64,000 bases of DNA from contig CBDCLS010000004.1 in NCBI GenBank assembly GCA_965218775.1, forward strand, positions 434,001 through 498,000. Direction: 5' to 3'. Each line of letters starts with the position of its first letter. The first letter of the stretch is position 1. Shown piece by piece: positions 1-7,634 of this stretch. The translations under genes and the position numbers were made by a program. The notes below the pieces were generated by a model that did no database searches, was not told the origin of the DNA, and worked only from the letters and a program-made list of their open reading frames with translations. This stretch comes from CAUZIZ01 sp965218775 (GTDB lineage: Bacteria > Acidobacteriota > UBA6911 > RPQK01 > JAJDTT01).

Positions 1-189
1 GCCCGGGCAGCCATCCTTAATCCAGCAAAGCTGAATCCCCAAAGACAACTGGACGTCTGTCTGCAGTGCCACCTGGAATCGAGCACCCAACCCCTCCCCG
101 CGACGATCCGACGCTACGATCGAAATGCCTTCTCGTATCGTCCCGGAGAACCGCTGGAATCCTATGCCCTGCATTTCGATCGGGCCAGC
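1..189 (+). pseudogene. Fragment of a multiheme cytochrome c / TPR protein
   Basis: Frame 1 is open from the window edge and reads a haem-binding CLQCH at about codons 24-28, followed by IRRYDRNAFSYRPGEPLES and a further ALHFDRA. This is the style of cytochrome-c/TPR proteins common in environmental Gram-negatives. The likeness stops near position 186, where the frame turns into arginine-rich nonsense and a different reading frame takes up aminotransferase sequence. The 5' end lies outside the window, so the gene may be longer upstream, but its 3' part is missing here. The identification rests on the CxxCH motif and its context, recalled without a database search. Confidence 0.5.
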
Positions 190-360
190 GGTCCTTTTCT
201 GCGACGTCGACGGAAACGAGTACCTCGATTACATCCTCGAGGGGTCCATGATCCTTACGCCCATTCCGCCGAATATTTTGAAAGTCGTTCAGGACGCTAT
301 GTCAAGAGGACAGCTCTCCGCAGGCCAGCATGAATTCGAGATTCAGGTCGCCGAACCGGC
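186..360 (+). pseudogene. Fragment of a class III (PLP) aminotransferase
   Basis: Frame 2 reads GPAVLFCDVDGNEYLDYI, then a PPNILKVVQDAMSRGQLSAG stretch and EFEIQVAE. This is the N-terminal region of glutamate-1-semialdehyde-aminomutase-like class III aminotransferases, where a conserved D-V-D-G-N-E-Y-x-D-Y block precedes the small-domain helix. Only about 58 residues of an expected 400-450 are present. The upstream codons of this frame are only a shadow of the cytochrome fragment, and likeness ends abruptly after QVAE, where opposite-strand CpaF-like sequence begins. There is no PLP lysine and no promoter, so this is a remnant. Confidence 0.5.
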
Positions 361-572
361 CGAAACATCTCTCCCATTTTGCGCCCGAGCGATATTGCGG
401 ACCGCAATCTGAAGGAGCTCTCGGAGATCTCCACTCCCGGGGCTTCCTTGACCTCGCCGTGTCGTTCCACAAACACGCGCCTTGATCCATTGACCATGAC
501 TTCAATGACTTCGGGGTCCTGGATCAGATGCTCAATGGGACGCAGGAACGGCAAAATCACGTCAAAGCTCAT
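358..572 (-). pseudogene. Fragment of a CpaF/VirB11-like secretion ATPase
   Basis: The ATG at 572 starts MSFDVILPFLRPIEHLI, followed by DPEVIEVMVNG and VFVERHGEV. This is the N-terminal domain of CpaF/TadA/VirB11-type secretion ATPases. After about residue 55 the frame degenerates. The neighbouring frame continues the family sequence as LLQIAVRNIAR, so at least one frameshift lies near 405-415. Likeness ends around 360 against the aminotransferase scrap. The Walker A and B regions are absent, so no ATPase could be made. The start lies 3 nt after the stop of the VirD4-like remnant, an operon-like spacing left over from an intact type IV secretion locus. Confidence 0.6.
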
Positions 573-575
573 CGT

Positions 576-1248
576 TTAGATGTCTCCCCGAGCGAGCTGC
601 TCAAAATAGATGGTGTTGGGATCCAGGTAGTAGGGCTTGAGATAGCAGTAAGAGGCGGGATGAGGATTGAAGCCATCGTAGGCGAGGCCGATCGATTGGG
701 CGTTTTTGAGCTCGGCAAAGACTTTGGGTTCAAAGACGGAGTCGCGAACGACGGTGTAGCTCTTGGCGGTCGTGACGCTCGACGGCTTCGAACTGGGCTC
801 GCTTTTCGGAGTGTCGGCTCGGACACGTCACCTCGACCGATCCCTGTTCCGTCTGAATCTCATAAGGGATCTGGTGGCGCTCAACGCATTGAAACAGATC
901 TTCGCTCAAAAGTACCTTCATCCGATTGGACGTGGGGTCGGCTTCAAACGGAAAGGGAGCCAGTGCGCCCCGATCCAGATAGGTCGCCATGTCGACGAGC
1001 ACGTACCGGTTCTCTTCAAACCGGCGCCTCCCTCCCTCGATCCGCTGCTCCAAAAGCTGGGGGTTAATGGCACACTCGTAGACGTCAAAGAGCGTGACGT
1101 AGTCGTCCAGGACCTTGTGGAGCAAAATGATGAACTTGACGAGATTGGTATAGGCTTGCTGCCAGAAAGGCTCCTTTCCCTTGCCAAAGAGGTTATGAAA
1201 TCTGATAGCATTCCCTTCTTCGAGGATTTTGATAGGAGAAAACAACAA
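576..1248 (-). pseudogene. Remnant of a VirD4/TraG-like type IV secretion ATPase
   Basis: From about 1215 the minus strand reads RFHNLFGKGKEPFWQQAYTN and a FILLHKVLDDYVTLFDVYEC stretch typical of conjugative DNA-transfer ATPases. Near 780-830 the family sequence moves to another frame, which reads VVRDSVFEPKVFAELKNA, IGLAYDGFNPHPASYCYLKP and ends in YFEQLARGDI with a stop at 576-578. A frameshift therefore splits the gene. The N-terminal membrane and Walker A region is also missing, because the remnant is cut off at the start of the MetE-like gene. Together with the CpaF-like piece it is a residue of a secretion or conjugation locus. Function is lost. Confidence 0.6.
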
Positions 1249-2288
1249 TGAACGATACCCTTCCCTTGCTTCCCACTTCCGTAATCGGCAGCCACGCTAC
1301 CCCCTCCTGGTTATGGACCGCTCTGGACGCGATCGAGGAAGGCAATTACGGAAAAACAGATATTCGCGAGACCTTTGATGACGCAGTCAATCTGGCAATC
1401 CTGGACATGGAGAAAGCCGATGTCGACATCATCACCGACGGGGAGATGCGGCGCTGGTATTTCGTCCAGAGCTTTTACAAGCGAATGCAGGGAATCGAGC
1501 CGGATGAGCCACTGCGCAAAGTAGGTCTGTACGGCTACGACTCGGTGCCGCGCTATCGTCTCAAAGAGAAGGTGACCGTTCCCCACGGACTGGGTATCGT
1601 GCAGGAGTTCCAGTACCTGAAACGGCAGACGAACAGGCGACTGAAAGCGACCTGCCCAGGACCTCTCACCATCTCCATCCACATTCGGAGCGACGCCGTC
1701 CGCGAGTTCTACAAAGATCGGATGGAGCTCTTCTGGGAGTTCGCCGATGTCATCAACCAGGAGCTCAAGGCCCTGGTCGAGAACGGTGCCGATTACATTC
1801 AGCTGGATGAGCCATCCTTCGCCATTATTCCGGGACAGTTGAAGGAGTATGTAGCTCTGTTCAACCGCTGTGTCGAGGGAGTCGATGCCAAGATCGGATT
1901 CCACATCTGCTTTGGTAACCTGGCCTCTCGTCCTCGCGGAAAGCGTCAGTTCGGATGGATGCTCCCAGAGCTCCTGGAGTCGAAGTGCGACCAGTTCATC
2001 CTGGAGTTCGCAAACCGTGAGATGGCCGAGTTGGAGCTGTGTAGGGAACTCGCCCAGGAGCGGGAAATCGGGGTAGGCGTCATCGACATCAAGTCCTTCT
2101 ATCGGGAGACCCCGGAGGATGTAGCCGAGCTGATCCGTCGATCGCTGGAATACGTTCCGGCGGAGAAGCTCTGGGTCGTTCCAGACTGTGGTTTCTTTCA
2201 GCTTCCGCGCTGGATCACGGTGAAGAAACTCGAAAGCATGGTAGCCGGCACCAAGATCGTTCGGCAGGAACTCTCAGGGTCCGCGTAG
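1248..2288 (+). CDS. MetE-like methyltransferase (cobalamin-independent methionine synthase C-terminal family)
   Basis: This 346-residue protein corresponds to the catalytic (C-terminal) half of cobalamin-independent methionine synthase and stand-alone homologues of the UROD/MetE superfamily. The N-terminal MetE half is absent. Visible family landmarks are the early IGSHATP, the ITDGEMRR segment, YIQLDEPSF in mid-protein, FHICFGN and the late VVPDCGF. The histidine and cysteine of the last two are the usual zinc ligands. Such short forms transfer methyl groups to thiols from donors other than folate, or act on other small substrates, so the exact substrate is open. An AGGAG lies about 12 nt before the ATG. 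The gene follows a divergent secretion-ATPase remnant and is the first intact gene of the window. Confidence 0.85.
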   Translation: MNDTLPLLPTSVIGSHATPSWLWTALDAIEEGNYGKTDIRETFDDAVNLAILDMEKADVDIITDGEMRRWYFVQSFYKRMQGIEPDEPLRKVGLYGYDSVPRYRLKEKVTVPHGLGIVQEFQYLKRQTNRRLKATCPGPLTISIHIRSDAVREFYKDRMELFWEFADVINQELKALVENGADYIQLDEPSFAIIPGQLKEYVALFNRCVEGVDAKIGFHICFGNLASRPRGKRQFGWMLPELLESKCDQFILEFANREMAELELCRELAQEREIGVGVIDIKSFYRETPEDVAELIRRSLEYVPAEKLWVVPDCGFFQLPRWITVKKLESMVAGTKIVRQELSGSA

Positions 2289-2295
2289 AGCCCTC

Positions 2296-2386
2296 TTTAC
2301 CCTTGCCTTTGCCCGTGCCCGTTCCGGCTCAAGAATAAGCTCGGGCAAAGGCACGGGCAAGGGCAAGGGCAAGGGTAAAAAGAGGA
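2296..2386 (+). terminator. Hairpin built from GGCAAG hexamers downstream of the MetE-like gene
   Basis: About ten bases after the stop codon a C-rich run (CCCTTGCCTTTGCCCGTGCC) is answered some 40 bases later by GGCAAAGGCACGGGCAAGGG and further GGCAAG units. RNA from either strand could fold into a long imperfect stem. There is no clear U-run, so a rho-independent terminator role is uncertain. The tandem hexamers also make it a likely slippage-prone repeat. Confidence 0.45.
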
Positions 2387-2407
2387 CGCATCAGGAAGGG
2401 GTGCACA

Positions 2408-2809
2408 ATGACCGAATCACTCGCAGTGGGTAGATCCTTGGAACTGGAAAAGCTGGTGACGCCCGATTTGACGGCCGACCGCTTCGGCAACCCCGGCGTT
2501 CAGGTCTTTGCTACACCAGCGCTCATCGCCTTCCTTGAGGAAACGGCGATCCGATGCGTGGCGCCGACGCTTGAAGACGGTCAGGCCACCGTTGGCACCC
2601 GGGTCGAGGTCCAACATCTAGCTGCAACACCAGCAGGGATGAAGGTTTTCTCCCGGGTGGAGCTGGTTGAAATCGACAGAAAGCGGCTGGTGTTTGGCTT
2701 CGAAGCGCGGGACGAGCGGGAGCGAATTGCCACCGGCACCCACGACCGGTTCATTATCAACTCCATGGCCAAGTTTCTGGACGCGGCAGCCGAAAAGGGC
2801 AATGTCTGA
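2408..2809 (+). CDS. Hotdog-fold thioesterase, fluoroacetyl-CoA thioesterase (FlK)-like
   Basis: This 133-residue single-domain hotdog protein is of the FlK-like family. The three residues that form the FlK active site are recognisable with the same spacing: Thr36 in ATPAL, Glu44 in FLEET and His70 in EVQHLA. Family members hydrolyse short or unusual acyl-CoA thioesters. True FlK specificity for fluoroacetyl-CoA is rare, so a role in recycling CoA from catabolic intermediates is more likely. The stop overlaps the start of the enoyl-CoA hydratase gene by 8 nt, indicating translational coupling. Confidence 0.85.
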   Translation: MTESLAVGRSLELEKLVTPDLTADRFGNPGVQVFATPALIAFLEETAIRCVAPTLEDGQATVGTRVEVQHLAATPAGMKVFSRVELVEIDRKRLVFGFEARDERERIATGTHDRFIINSMAKFLDAAAEKGNV

Positions 2810-3560
2810 TCTGGTTCGCCTGAGCGTCAACGATGGGATCGCCTGGCTGGTCCTCAATCGCCCCCAGGTGCTGAACGCACTCAACCAGGCCATCGTCCAG
2901 GAGTACGCGGCCCACGTCTTGGCACTGCGGGAACGGGAGGACGTCCGAGTCGTCCTCACCCGTGGAGAGGGACGTGGGTTCTGCGCGGGAAGTGACCTCC
3001 ACGAGCTCAACGGAATGTCGGCGGCCGAAGCGGCTTCCTCGGAACGTCAACAGGCCGAAGCTTTCGCCTTGCTCGACTCCCTGCCCCAACCGACAATCGC
3101 ATTGACTCATGGCTACGTACTGGGGGGTGGCCTTCAGGTCGCGCTCTACCACGACTTCCACCTTACGACCACTTCGGCCACCCTCGGTCTTCCAGAAGTC
3201 GAGCTGGGTTGGACGCCACCCTGGGCGCTAGGCCGACTCATGGACGTCGTAGGCAACTCTGCCGCCCGCTGGCTGCTGTTGACGTGTACCAGAATCCAGG
3301 GCAAGCAAGCCAGGGAAATCGGTCTGGTCAACGAAGTCGTGCCTGACGATCAGCTTCTCCAGAGAGGAGAAGCTCTGGCACGCCAGCTTGCCTCCTTCCC
3401 ACCCGAGGGTCTGAAAAGAACCAAAACCCTGCTCAACCAGATGTCACCTCTGAGACAAGATCACTGGGACAGCCACGCGTCCGCCGCCTTCGAGCACTGC
3501 TTCCGCTCGCCGGAGTCCCAGGCCAGGCTGGATGACTTCACCGCGCGACGCAAGAAGTAA
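2802..3560 (+). CDS. Enoyl-CoA hydratase/isomerase family protein
   Basis: This is a 252-residue crotonase-fold enzyme. The start chosen is the ATG at 2802 (MSDLVRLSVNDGIAW), which overlaps the thioesterase gene; the reading frame is open further upstream but that part is only a shadow. The N-terminal NRPQVLNALN, the oxyanion-hole segment GRGFCAGSDLHEL, the second oxyanion region GYVLGGGLQVAL and GLPEVELGWTPPW are typical of the family. The usual hydratase glutamate appears present in LPEVELG, but crotonase specificity cannot be read from sequence alone. With the thioesterase, and the acyl-CoA dehydrogenase and ligase across the repeat, it forms an acyl-CoA degradation group. Confidence 0.9.
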   Translation: MSDLVRLSVNDGIAWLVLNRPQVLNALNQAIVQEYAAHVLALREREDVRVVLTRGEGRGFCAGSDLHELNGMSAAEAASSERQQAEAFALLDSLPQPTIALTHGYVLGGGLQVALYHDFHLTTTSATLGLPEVELGWTPPWALGRLMDVVGNSAARWLLLTCTRIQGKQAREIGLVNEVVPDDQLLQRGEALARQLASFPPEGLKRTKTLLNQMSPLRQDHWDSHASAAFEHCFRSPESQARLDDFTARRKK

Positions 3561-3741
3561 ATTCCAAGATACAAGATACAAACAAATCTCAAATTCCAAG
3601 CACCCAGCTACAAACCTGGGCACCCGTACACTCGCATCACGACGAGACGACTCCAAGAGGCTCGCTATTGGAATTTGTTTGTGATTTGGAGTTTGGTGCT
3701 TGGGATTTGTTTGTACCTTGTACCTTGTATCTTGGGATTTC
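3561..3741. repeat. Repeat A, copy 1 (inverted-arm CAAGATA element)
   Basis: The left arm (from 3561) begins TTCCAAGATACAAGATACAA and continues through ACAAACAAATC and CCAAGCACC. The right arm (about 3671-3737) carries the reverse complement, ending in CTTGTATCTTGGGA. A copy-specific centre of about 65 bases separates them. The element fills the whole gap between two convergent genes, abutting both stop codons. Related copies lie at 23525-25252, 27424-27600 and 56857-57058. Short ORFs here encode low-complexity peptides and are not genes. Confidence 0.9.
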
Positions 3742-3742
3742 A

Positions 3743-4894
3743 TCAAAGCAGTTGCTTCGAAATGATCTCCCGCATGATTTCCGAGCTTCCTGACGCTATT
3801 GGCCAGAGGCGGTAGTCTCGAGCGAAGCGCTCTACCGCATACTCCCTAATGTAGCCGTACCCACCGTGCAGTTGGACTGCATCGTAGGCCACTCGGTTGG
3901 CGGTTTCGGTGGCGTAGAGTTTGGCCATCGAAACTTCCTTGAGGCAATCTTTACCAGAGGAGAAGAGGCGAGCCGCATGATAGGTTAGTTGACGCGCGGC
4001 TTCGATTTCGGTGGCCATGTCGGCCACCCGATGGCGTAGGGCCTGGAACTCTGCCAAGGGTCGACCGAACGCCTGGCGCTGACGTAGATACTCTTGGCAG
4101 TCTTCCAGTGCCTGCTGGGCCGCAGAGACACATAGAATCGCGGCGGTGAGCCGCTCCTGCTGGAGACCCGCCACTAACTGCTCGAAGCCCTTCCCCTCCT
4201 GCCCCAGGAGGTTTGCCTCCGGCACCCGGACCTGGTCAAAGACCAGTTCGGCCGTGTCCGAGGCCCACATGCCTGTCTTCTCGAGTTTCTTCGCCACCGT
4301 GAAGCCGGGCGAGTCCCGCTCCACCAGAAATTGGGACAGACGCTCTCGGCGCGGGCCCTCTTCCCGAGTCCGGACGGCAACGAAGTAGAGATCTCCATAG
4401 ACGCCATTGGTGATAAACGTCTTGGCGCCGGTGATCACCCACTCGTTACCCTCTTTACGTGCTCGTGTGCTGATTGCCGCCATGTCAGAACCGGCATCCG
4501 GCTCGGTGATGGCCAGGGCACAGATGGTTTCTCCGGCAATGATGGAGGGTAGATACCGGGCCTTCTGGTCATCGGTACCGAACCGAACAAGCCATGGAGA
4601 GGACATGTCGGTGTGCACGATGATGCTGAAGGCGACCCCGCCGGAACGACAGTGAGCGAGTTCTTCGGCCAGAACTACAGACATCCAGAAGTCGGCCCCG
4701 GCACCGCCGTATTCGGTCGGGAACTCGGCTCCCAGGAACCCCAATTGGCCCATCTTCTGAAACAGGCTGCGAGGCGTCCTGCCTTGCTCTTCCCACTCCT
4801 CCACATTGGGGACGATCTCCTCCTGGACGAAGCGGCGCAGGGATTCCCGGAAGAGCTCGTGCTCCTCGTCGAAGCAGCCGGAGAGGTCAGTCAT
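3743..4894 (-). CDS. Acyl-CoA dehydrogenase
   Basis: This 383-residue FAD flavoenzyme has the full three-domain acyl-CoA dehydrogenase fold. Visible are the FAD/substrate signature ALAITEPDAGSD, the ITNGVYGD region, QAFGRPLAEFQ, and HGGYGYIREYAVER near the end. The medium-chain-type catalytic glutamate position in the final segment reads ASGSSEI rather than xEGTxEI. A glutamate is instead present in LQQERLTAA, the place used by isovaleryl- and long-chain-type enzymes, so activity is expected through that residue. The start overlaps the end of the upstream acyl-CoA ligase by 4 nt. It introduces the alpha-beta double bond that the hydratase across the repeat could then hydrate. Confidence 0.92.
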   Translation of the reverse strand: MTDLSGCFDEEHELFRESLRRFVQEEIVPNVEEWEEQGRTPRSLFQKMGQLGFLGAEFPTEYGGAGADFWMSVVLAEELAHCRSGGVAFSIIVHTDMSSPWLVRFGTDDQKARYLPSIIAGETICALAITEPDAGSDMAAISTRARKEGNEWVITGAKTFITNGVYGDLYFVAVRTREEGPRRERLSQFLVERDSPGFTVAKKLEKTGMWASDTAELVFDQVRVPEANLLGQEGKGFEQLVAGLQQERLTAAILCVSAAQQALEDCQEYLRQRQAFGRPLAEFQALRHRVADMATEIEAARQLTYHAARLFSSGKDCLKEVSMAKLYATETANRVAYDAVQLHGGYGYIREYAVERFARDYRLWPIASGSSEIMREIISKQLL

Positions 4895-6537
4895 GATTCA
4901 GTGTCCGCAGCCTTCTTGTCCATCTCCCGTTGGCGCAGGACGTTGCGCCGGATCTTGCCACTGATCGTCTTGGGCAGCTCGTCCAGGAACTCGACTTCTC
5001 GTGGGTATTTATAGGGAGCGGTCACACGGACAACATGCTTCTGGAGCTGCCCCACCAGGTCATCTGATGCGACGTAATCGGCACTCAGCACGACGAATGC
5101 CTTGATAATCTCTCCACGCAGTCGGTCAGGGCTTCCCACGACCGCCACTTCAGCCACTGCCGGATGCTCGATCAGCGCAGACTCCACTTCGAAGGGACCG
5201 ACCCGATAGGCTGCGGTGTTGATCAAGTCGTCGGACCGGCTGACGAAGTAGAAGTAGCCATCTTGATCGCGGCTAGCCCGGTCTCCGGTGAGGTACCAGT
5301 CGCCGACGAAGCTGCCCGCCGTCGCCTCGGGATTCCTATAGTACTCTCGGAAGAGCCCAACAGGACGTTCGGGCCGCACTCGGATCGCAATCTCTCCTTC
5401 TGCATCTACGGCCAGCTCGTTTCCGTCGGCATCGACCACGCCCATCTGGAATCCTGGAGCGGCTACCCCCATGGAGCCGGGTTTGTAAAGCATCCCAGGA
5501 AATGTAGCGACACAGAGGACTGTCTCGGTTTGGCCATAGCCCTCCCAAATATGATGTCCGGTACCCTCCCTCCAGGCGTCGATTACCTCCGGATTGACGG
5601 CTTCGCCGGCGCCCAACGAGAGCCTGAGCGTCTTGGACTGAAAGTCCTTGAGATCCTCCAAGATCAGCATTCGGTAGGCGGTCGTCGGAGCAAAGAACGT
5701 GGTGATGGGGTAGCGCTGCAGCATCTGCAAGGTTCCCTGAGAATCGAACTTGCCTCTGTGGTCCCAGATGAAGAGGGCTGCCCCCATGTTCCAGGGAGCA
5801 AAGAAGCAGGTCCATGCGGCCTGGGCCCAACCGGTATCGGAGAGGGTCCAGTGAAGGTCCGTGGGCCGATTGTCGAGCCAGTACTTGCCAGTAATGATGT
5901 GTGCCAGGGGATAGGTGACGTGATCATTCAAGACCATCTTGGGATAGCCAGTGGTGCCTGAGGTGAAATAGATCATCAAGGGATCGGCAGCGAGGTTCCG
6001 GGGATGGTCCAATCTGGGTGAGCTGGAACGCAGCAGATCTTCATACGACAGGACACCAGGAGTTTCTCCCACCACGATGATGTGCTCCAGATCCGGGCAC
6101 TCTTTTCGCACGGCCTCGAGCTTGTCAATGTTGTCTGAGTCTGTGATCGCGATCTTCACCGAGGCGGCATTCAGTCGGTAGGCGATGTCCTTGGGCGTCA
6201 GCAGCGTAGTGCCGGGAATCGAAACGGTTTGCGCTCGGATGCTGCCCAGAAGGATCTCCCACCACTCGACGATCCGCGGAAGCATTACGAAGACGCGATC
6301 ACCGGGCTGGGATCCCAAGCCAATCAGGGCGTTGGCGACCCGCTGCGACCGCTCACTCAATTCTCGGAAGGTGACCTTACGCTCCCCGGCGGCACCGACC
6401 CAGAAGAGAGCCAACTTGTCAGGATCCTCTGCCCAGCGATCGAAAACATCGTAGGCCCAGTTGTAGCGCTCGGGTGCCTCGAGTCGAAAGTTGGAGTAGG
6501 TCTCCGCATAGTTGCCGATCTGATAGGGTGCAGTCAT
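4891..6537 (-). CDS. AMP-forming acyl-CoA synthetase (medium-chain/aromatic type)
   Basis: This 548-residue ANL-superfamily ligase activates a carboxylic acid with ATP and CoA. The phosphate-binding loop YFTSGTTGYPKM, the GYGQTET adenine-binding motif, DWYLTGDRASRD and the C-terminal LPKTISGKIRR with its catalytic lysine are all present. The hinge segment reads SRSDDLINTAAYRVGP, where the usual glycine before tyrosine is alanine, a mild departure. Overall architecture resembles medium-chain (ACSM) and benzoate-type ligases. It heads a two-gene operon with the acyl-CoA dehydrogenase and probably feeds that pathway. The true substrate cannot be read from sequence. Confidence 0.92.
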   Translation of the reverse strand: MTAPYQIGNYAETYSNFRLEAPERYNWAYDVFDRWAEDPDKLALFWVGAAGERKVTFRELSERSQRVANALIGLGSQPGDRVFVMLPRIVEWWEILLGSIRAQTVSIPGTTLLTPKDIAYRLNAASVKIAITDSDNIDKLEAVRKECPDLEHIIVVGETPGVLSYEDLLRSSSPRLDHPRNLAADPLMIYFTSGTTGYPKMVLNDHVTYPLAHIITGKYWLDNRPTDLHWTLSDTGWAQAAWTCFFAPWNMGAALFIWDHRGKFDSQGTLQMLQRYPITTFFAPTTAYRMLILEDLKDFQSKTLRLSLGAGEAVNPEVIDAWREGTGHHIWEGYGQTETVLCVATFPGMLYKPGSMGVAAPGFQMGVVDADGNELAVDAEGEIAIRVRPERPVGLFREYYRNPEATAGSFVGDWYLTGDRASRDQDGYFYFVSRSDDLINTAAYRVGPFEVESALIEHPAVAEVAVVGSPDRLRGEIIKAFVVLSADYVASDDLVGQLQKHVVRVTAPYKYPREVEFLDELPKTISGKIRRNVLRQREMDKKAADTES

Positions 6538-6632
6538 GTTCTTCCTCGGGAGGCCGAAGCTATCAGGGACCCAAGCGGGCTGTCAAGAACAGGAGGGAGA
6601 GGATAGGTTTCAGGTTGCAACCTGCAATCACA

Positions 6633-7418
6633 CTAGCTGCTTCTGATCATCTGCTGGAGCCTCGACTTCAGCTCGTCCAGGCGTTCGACAATGTCGTCCT
6701 CGGCTCTTCTCAAAGCCAGAAGATCCAGCTGCTCTGACGACATTTTCGCAAGCATCTCCTTCTCTGCCTCCAGGTATTCTCTGCACCCTTTCGCCAGATA
6801 GGGGATTACCTCTGAGGGAACAATTGTGACTCCGTTGCGATCGCCGTGCAGTAGATCTCCAGGCTGCACCACGACCCCTCCCACGGTAACCGGGATGTTC
6901 ATCTCAACCAGGTGGAAGTACCCGTGGTCACAGATGGTTTGGCTGCTGAAGACGGGAAGATCAAGGGCCTCGATCTGGTCGAGATCACGGCCGGCACCAC
7001 TGGTGATTACTCCGCTACAGCCGAATCGCTGGTAGGCACCGCACGTAATCTCCCCGAAAGTAGCGGCAACCGGCTGGTCGTCCAGATCCTGGAAGACAAC
7101 CACTCGAGGCTCCGGGATCGGCTCGAAGGCGGCAATCTGTTGGTCCAGGTAGGCGTAGACATCGTCCCCCTCGGGTGACCGAGAAGCTCGGAAGGTGGCG
7201 GTGACGGCGAAGCCGACCATGGGAGGAAAACGCGGAAACTCCGCCTTGATACGCCCATCCATATAGCCCTGAGCCCTGGGTCTCACCTCGAACATCTCGA
7301 TCACATTACAGATGGTAGGCGTATCGAATTCGCGCAGCAGTTTAACTTCTTCAATCAATGGGATTTTCCTTTCATAAGTGGATCGGCGCAGAATACCGGG
7401 GTTGAGGTGCAAATTCAA
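6633..7418 (-). CDS. RraA-family aldolase/decarboxylase-like protein
   Basis: This 261-residue protein belongs to the RraA / 4-hydroxy-4-methyl-2-oxoglutarate aldolase family, which cleaves or decarboxylates oxo-acids with a divalent metal. Landmarks are FDTPTICNVIE near the N-terminus, the GVITSGAGRDLDQIEALDLP loop that holds the active-site arginine and aspartate, and the metal-site region LLHGDRNGVTIVP, where the common GDxDG reads GDRNG. A C-terminal helical tail (about residues 220-261) is coiled-coil-like. The N-terminal 15-25 residues precede the family core, so an internal start is possible. It stands alone on the minus strand. Confidence 0.85.
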   Translation of the reverse strand: MNLHLNPGILRRSTYERKIPLIEEVKLLREFDTPTICNVIEMFEVRPRAQGYMDGRIKAEFPRFPPMVGFAVTATFRASRSPEGDDVYAYLDQQIAAFEPIPEPRVVVFQDLDDQPVAATFGEITCGAYQRFGCSGVITSGAGRDLDQIEALDLPVFSSQTICDHGYFHLVEMNIPVTVGGVVVQPGDLLHGDRNGVTIVPSEVIPYLAKGCREYLEAEKEMLAKMSSEQLDLLALRRAEDDIVERLDELKSRLQQMIRSS

Positions 7419-7481
7419 TTCAGTGCGGAGCGAAGCCGAGTCCAGTGCCGGAGTGGATGTTAGAATCGGGACCGACTCTAT

Positions 7482-7600
7482 GCTGAAACTTCATTTGCGA
7501 GACGTAGCTTTGGCCTCCAGGCCGAAGTATTTCCCTTTCGAGCCTCTGGCTCGGACGGCGGCCTGGAGGCCACCCCTATCACCGGAGCCAAAGTTTCCTT
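7482..7600. repeat. Repeat B, copy 1
   Basis: This 119-bp element has inverted ends (GAAACTT at the left, AAGTTTC at the right) and an internal inverted pair around GGCCTCCAGGCCGAAG and GGCGGCCTGGAGGCCACC. A second copy at 38388-38503 is nearly identical in order and length. It ends four bases before an in-frame ATG of the following flavoprotein gene and fills the 5' flank of that gene. Confidence 0.85.
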
Positions 7601-7634
7601 GTGAATGATACGGCTCGCAACCGGGGGCTGGACT

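Noticed and set aside
528..1251. Plus-strand ORFs of 160-180 codons over the secretion-ATPase remnants
   Set aside because: They show no family likeness, while the minus strand reads clear VirD4/CpaF-like sequence.
3444..3746. ORFs across repeat A encoding L-Y-L-V-S-C-I-L-type or T-R-Y-K-Q-type peptides
   Set aside because: They are translations of the CAAGATA repeat, recur at every repeat copy in several frames, and have no ribosome site or family.
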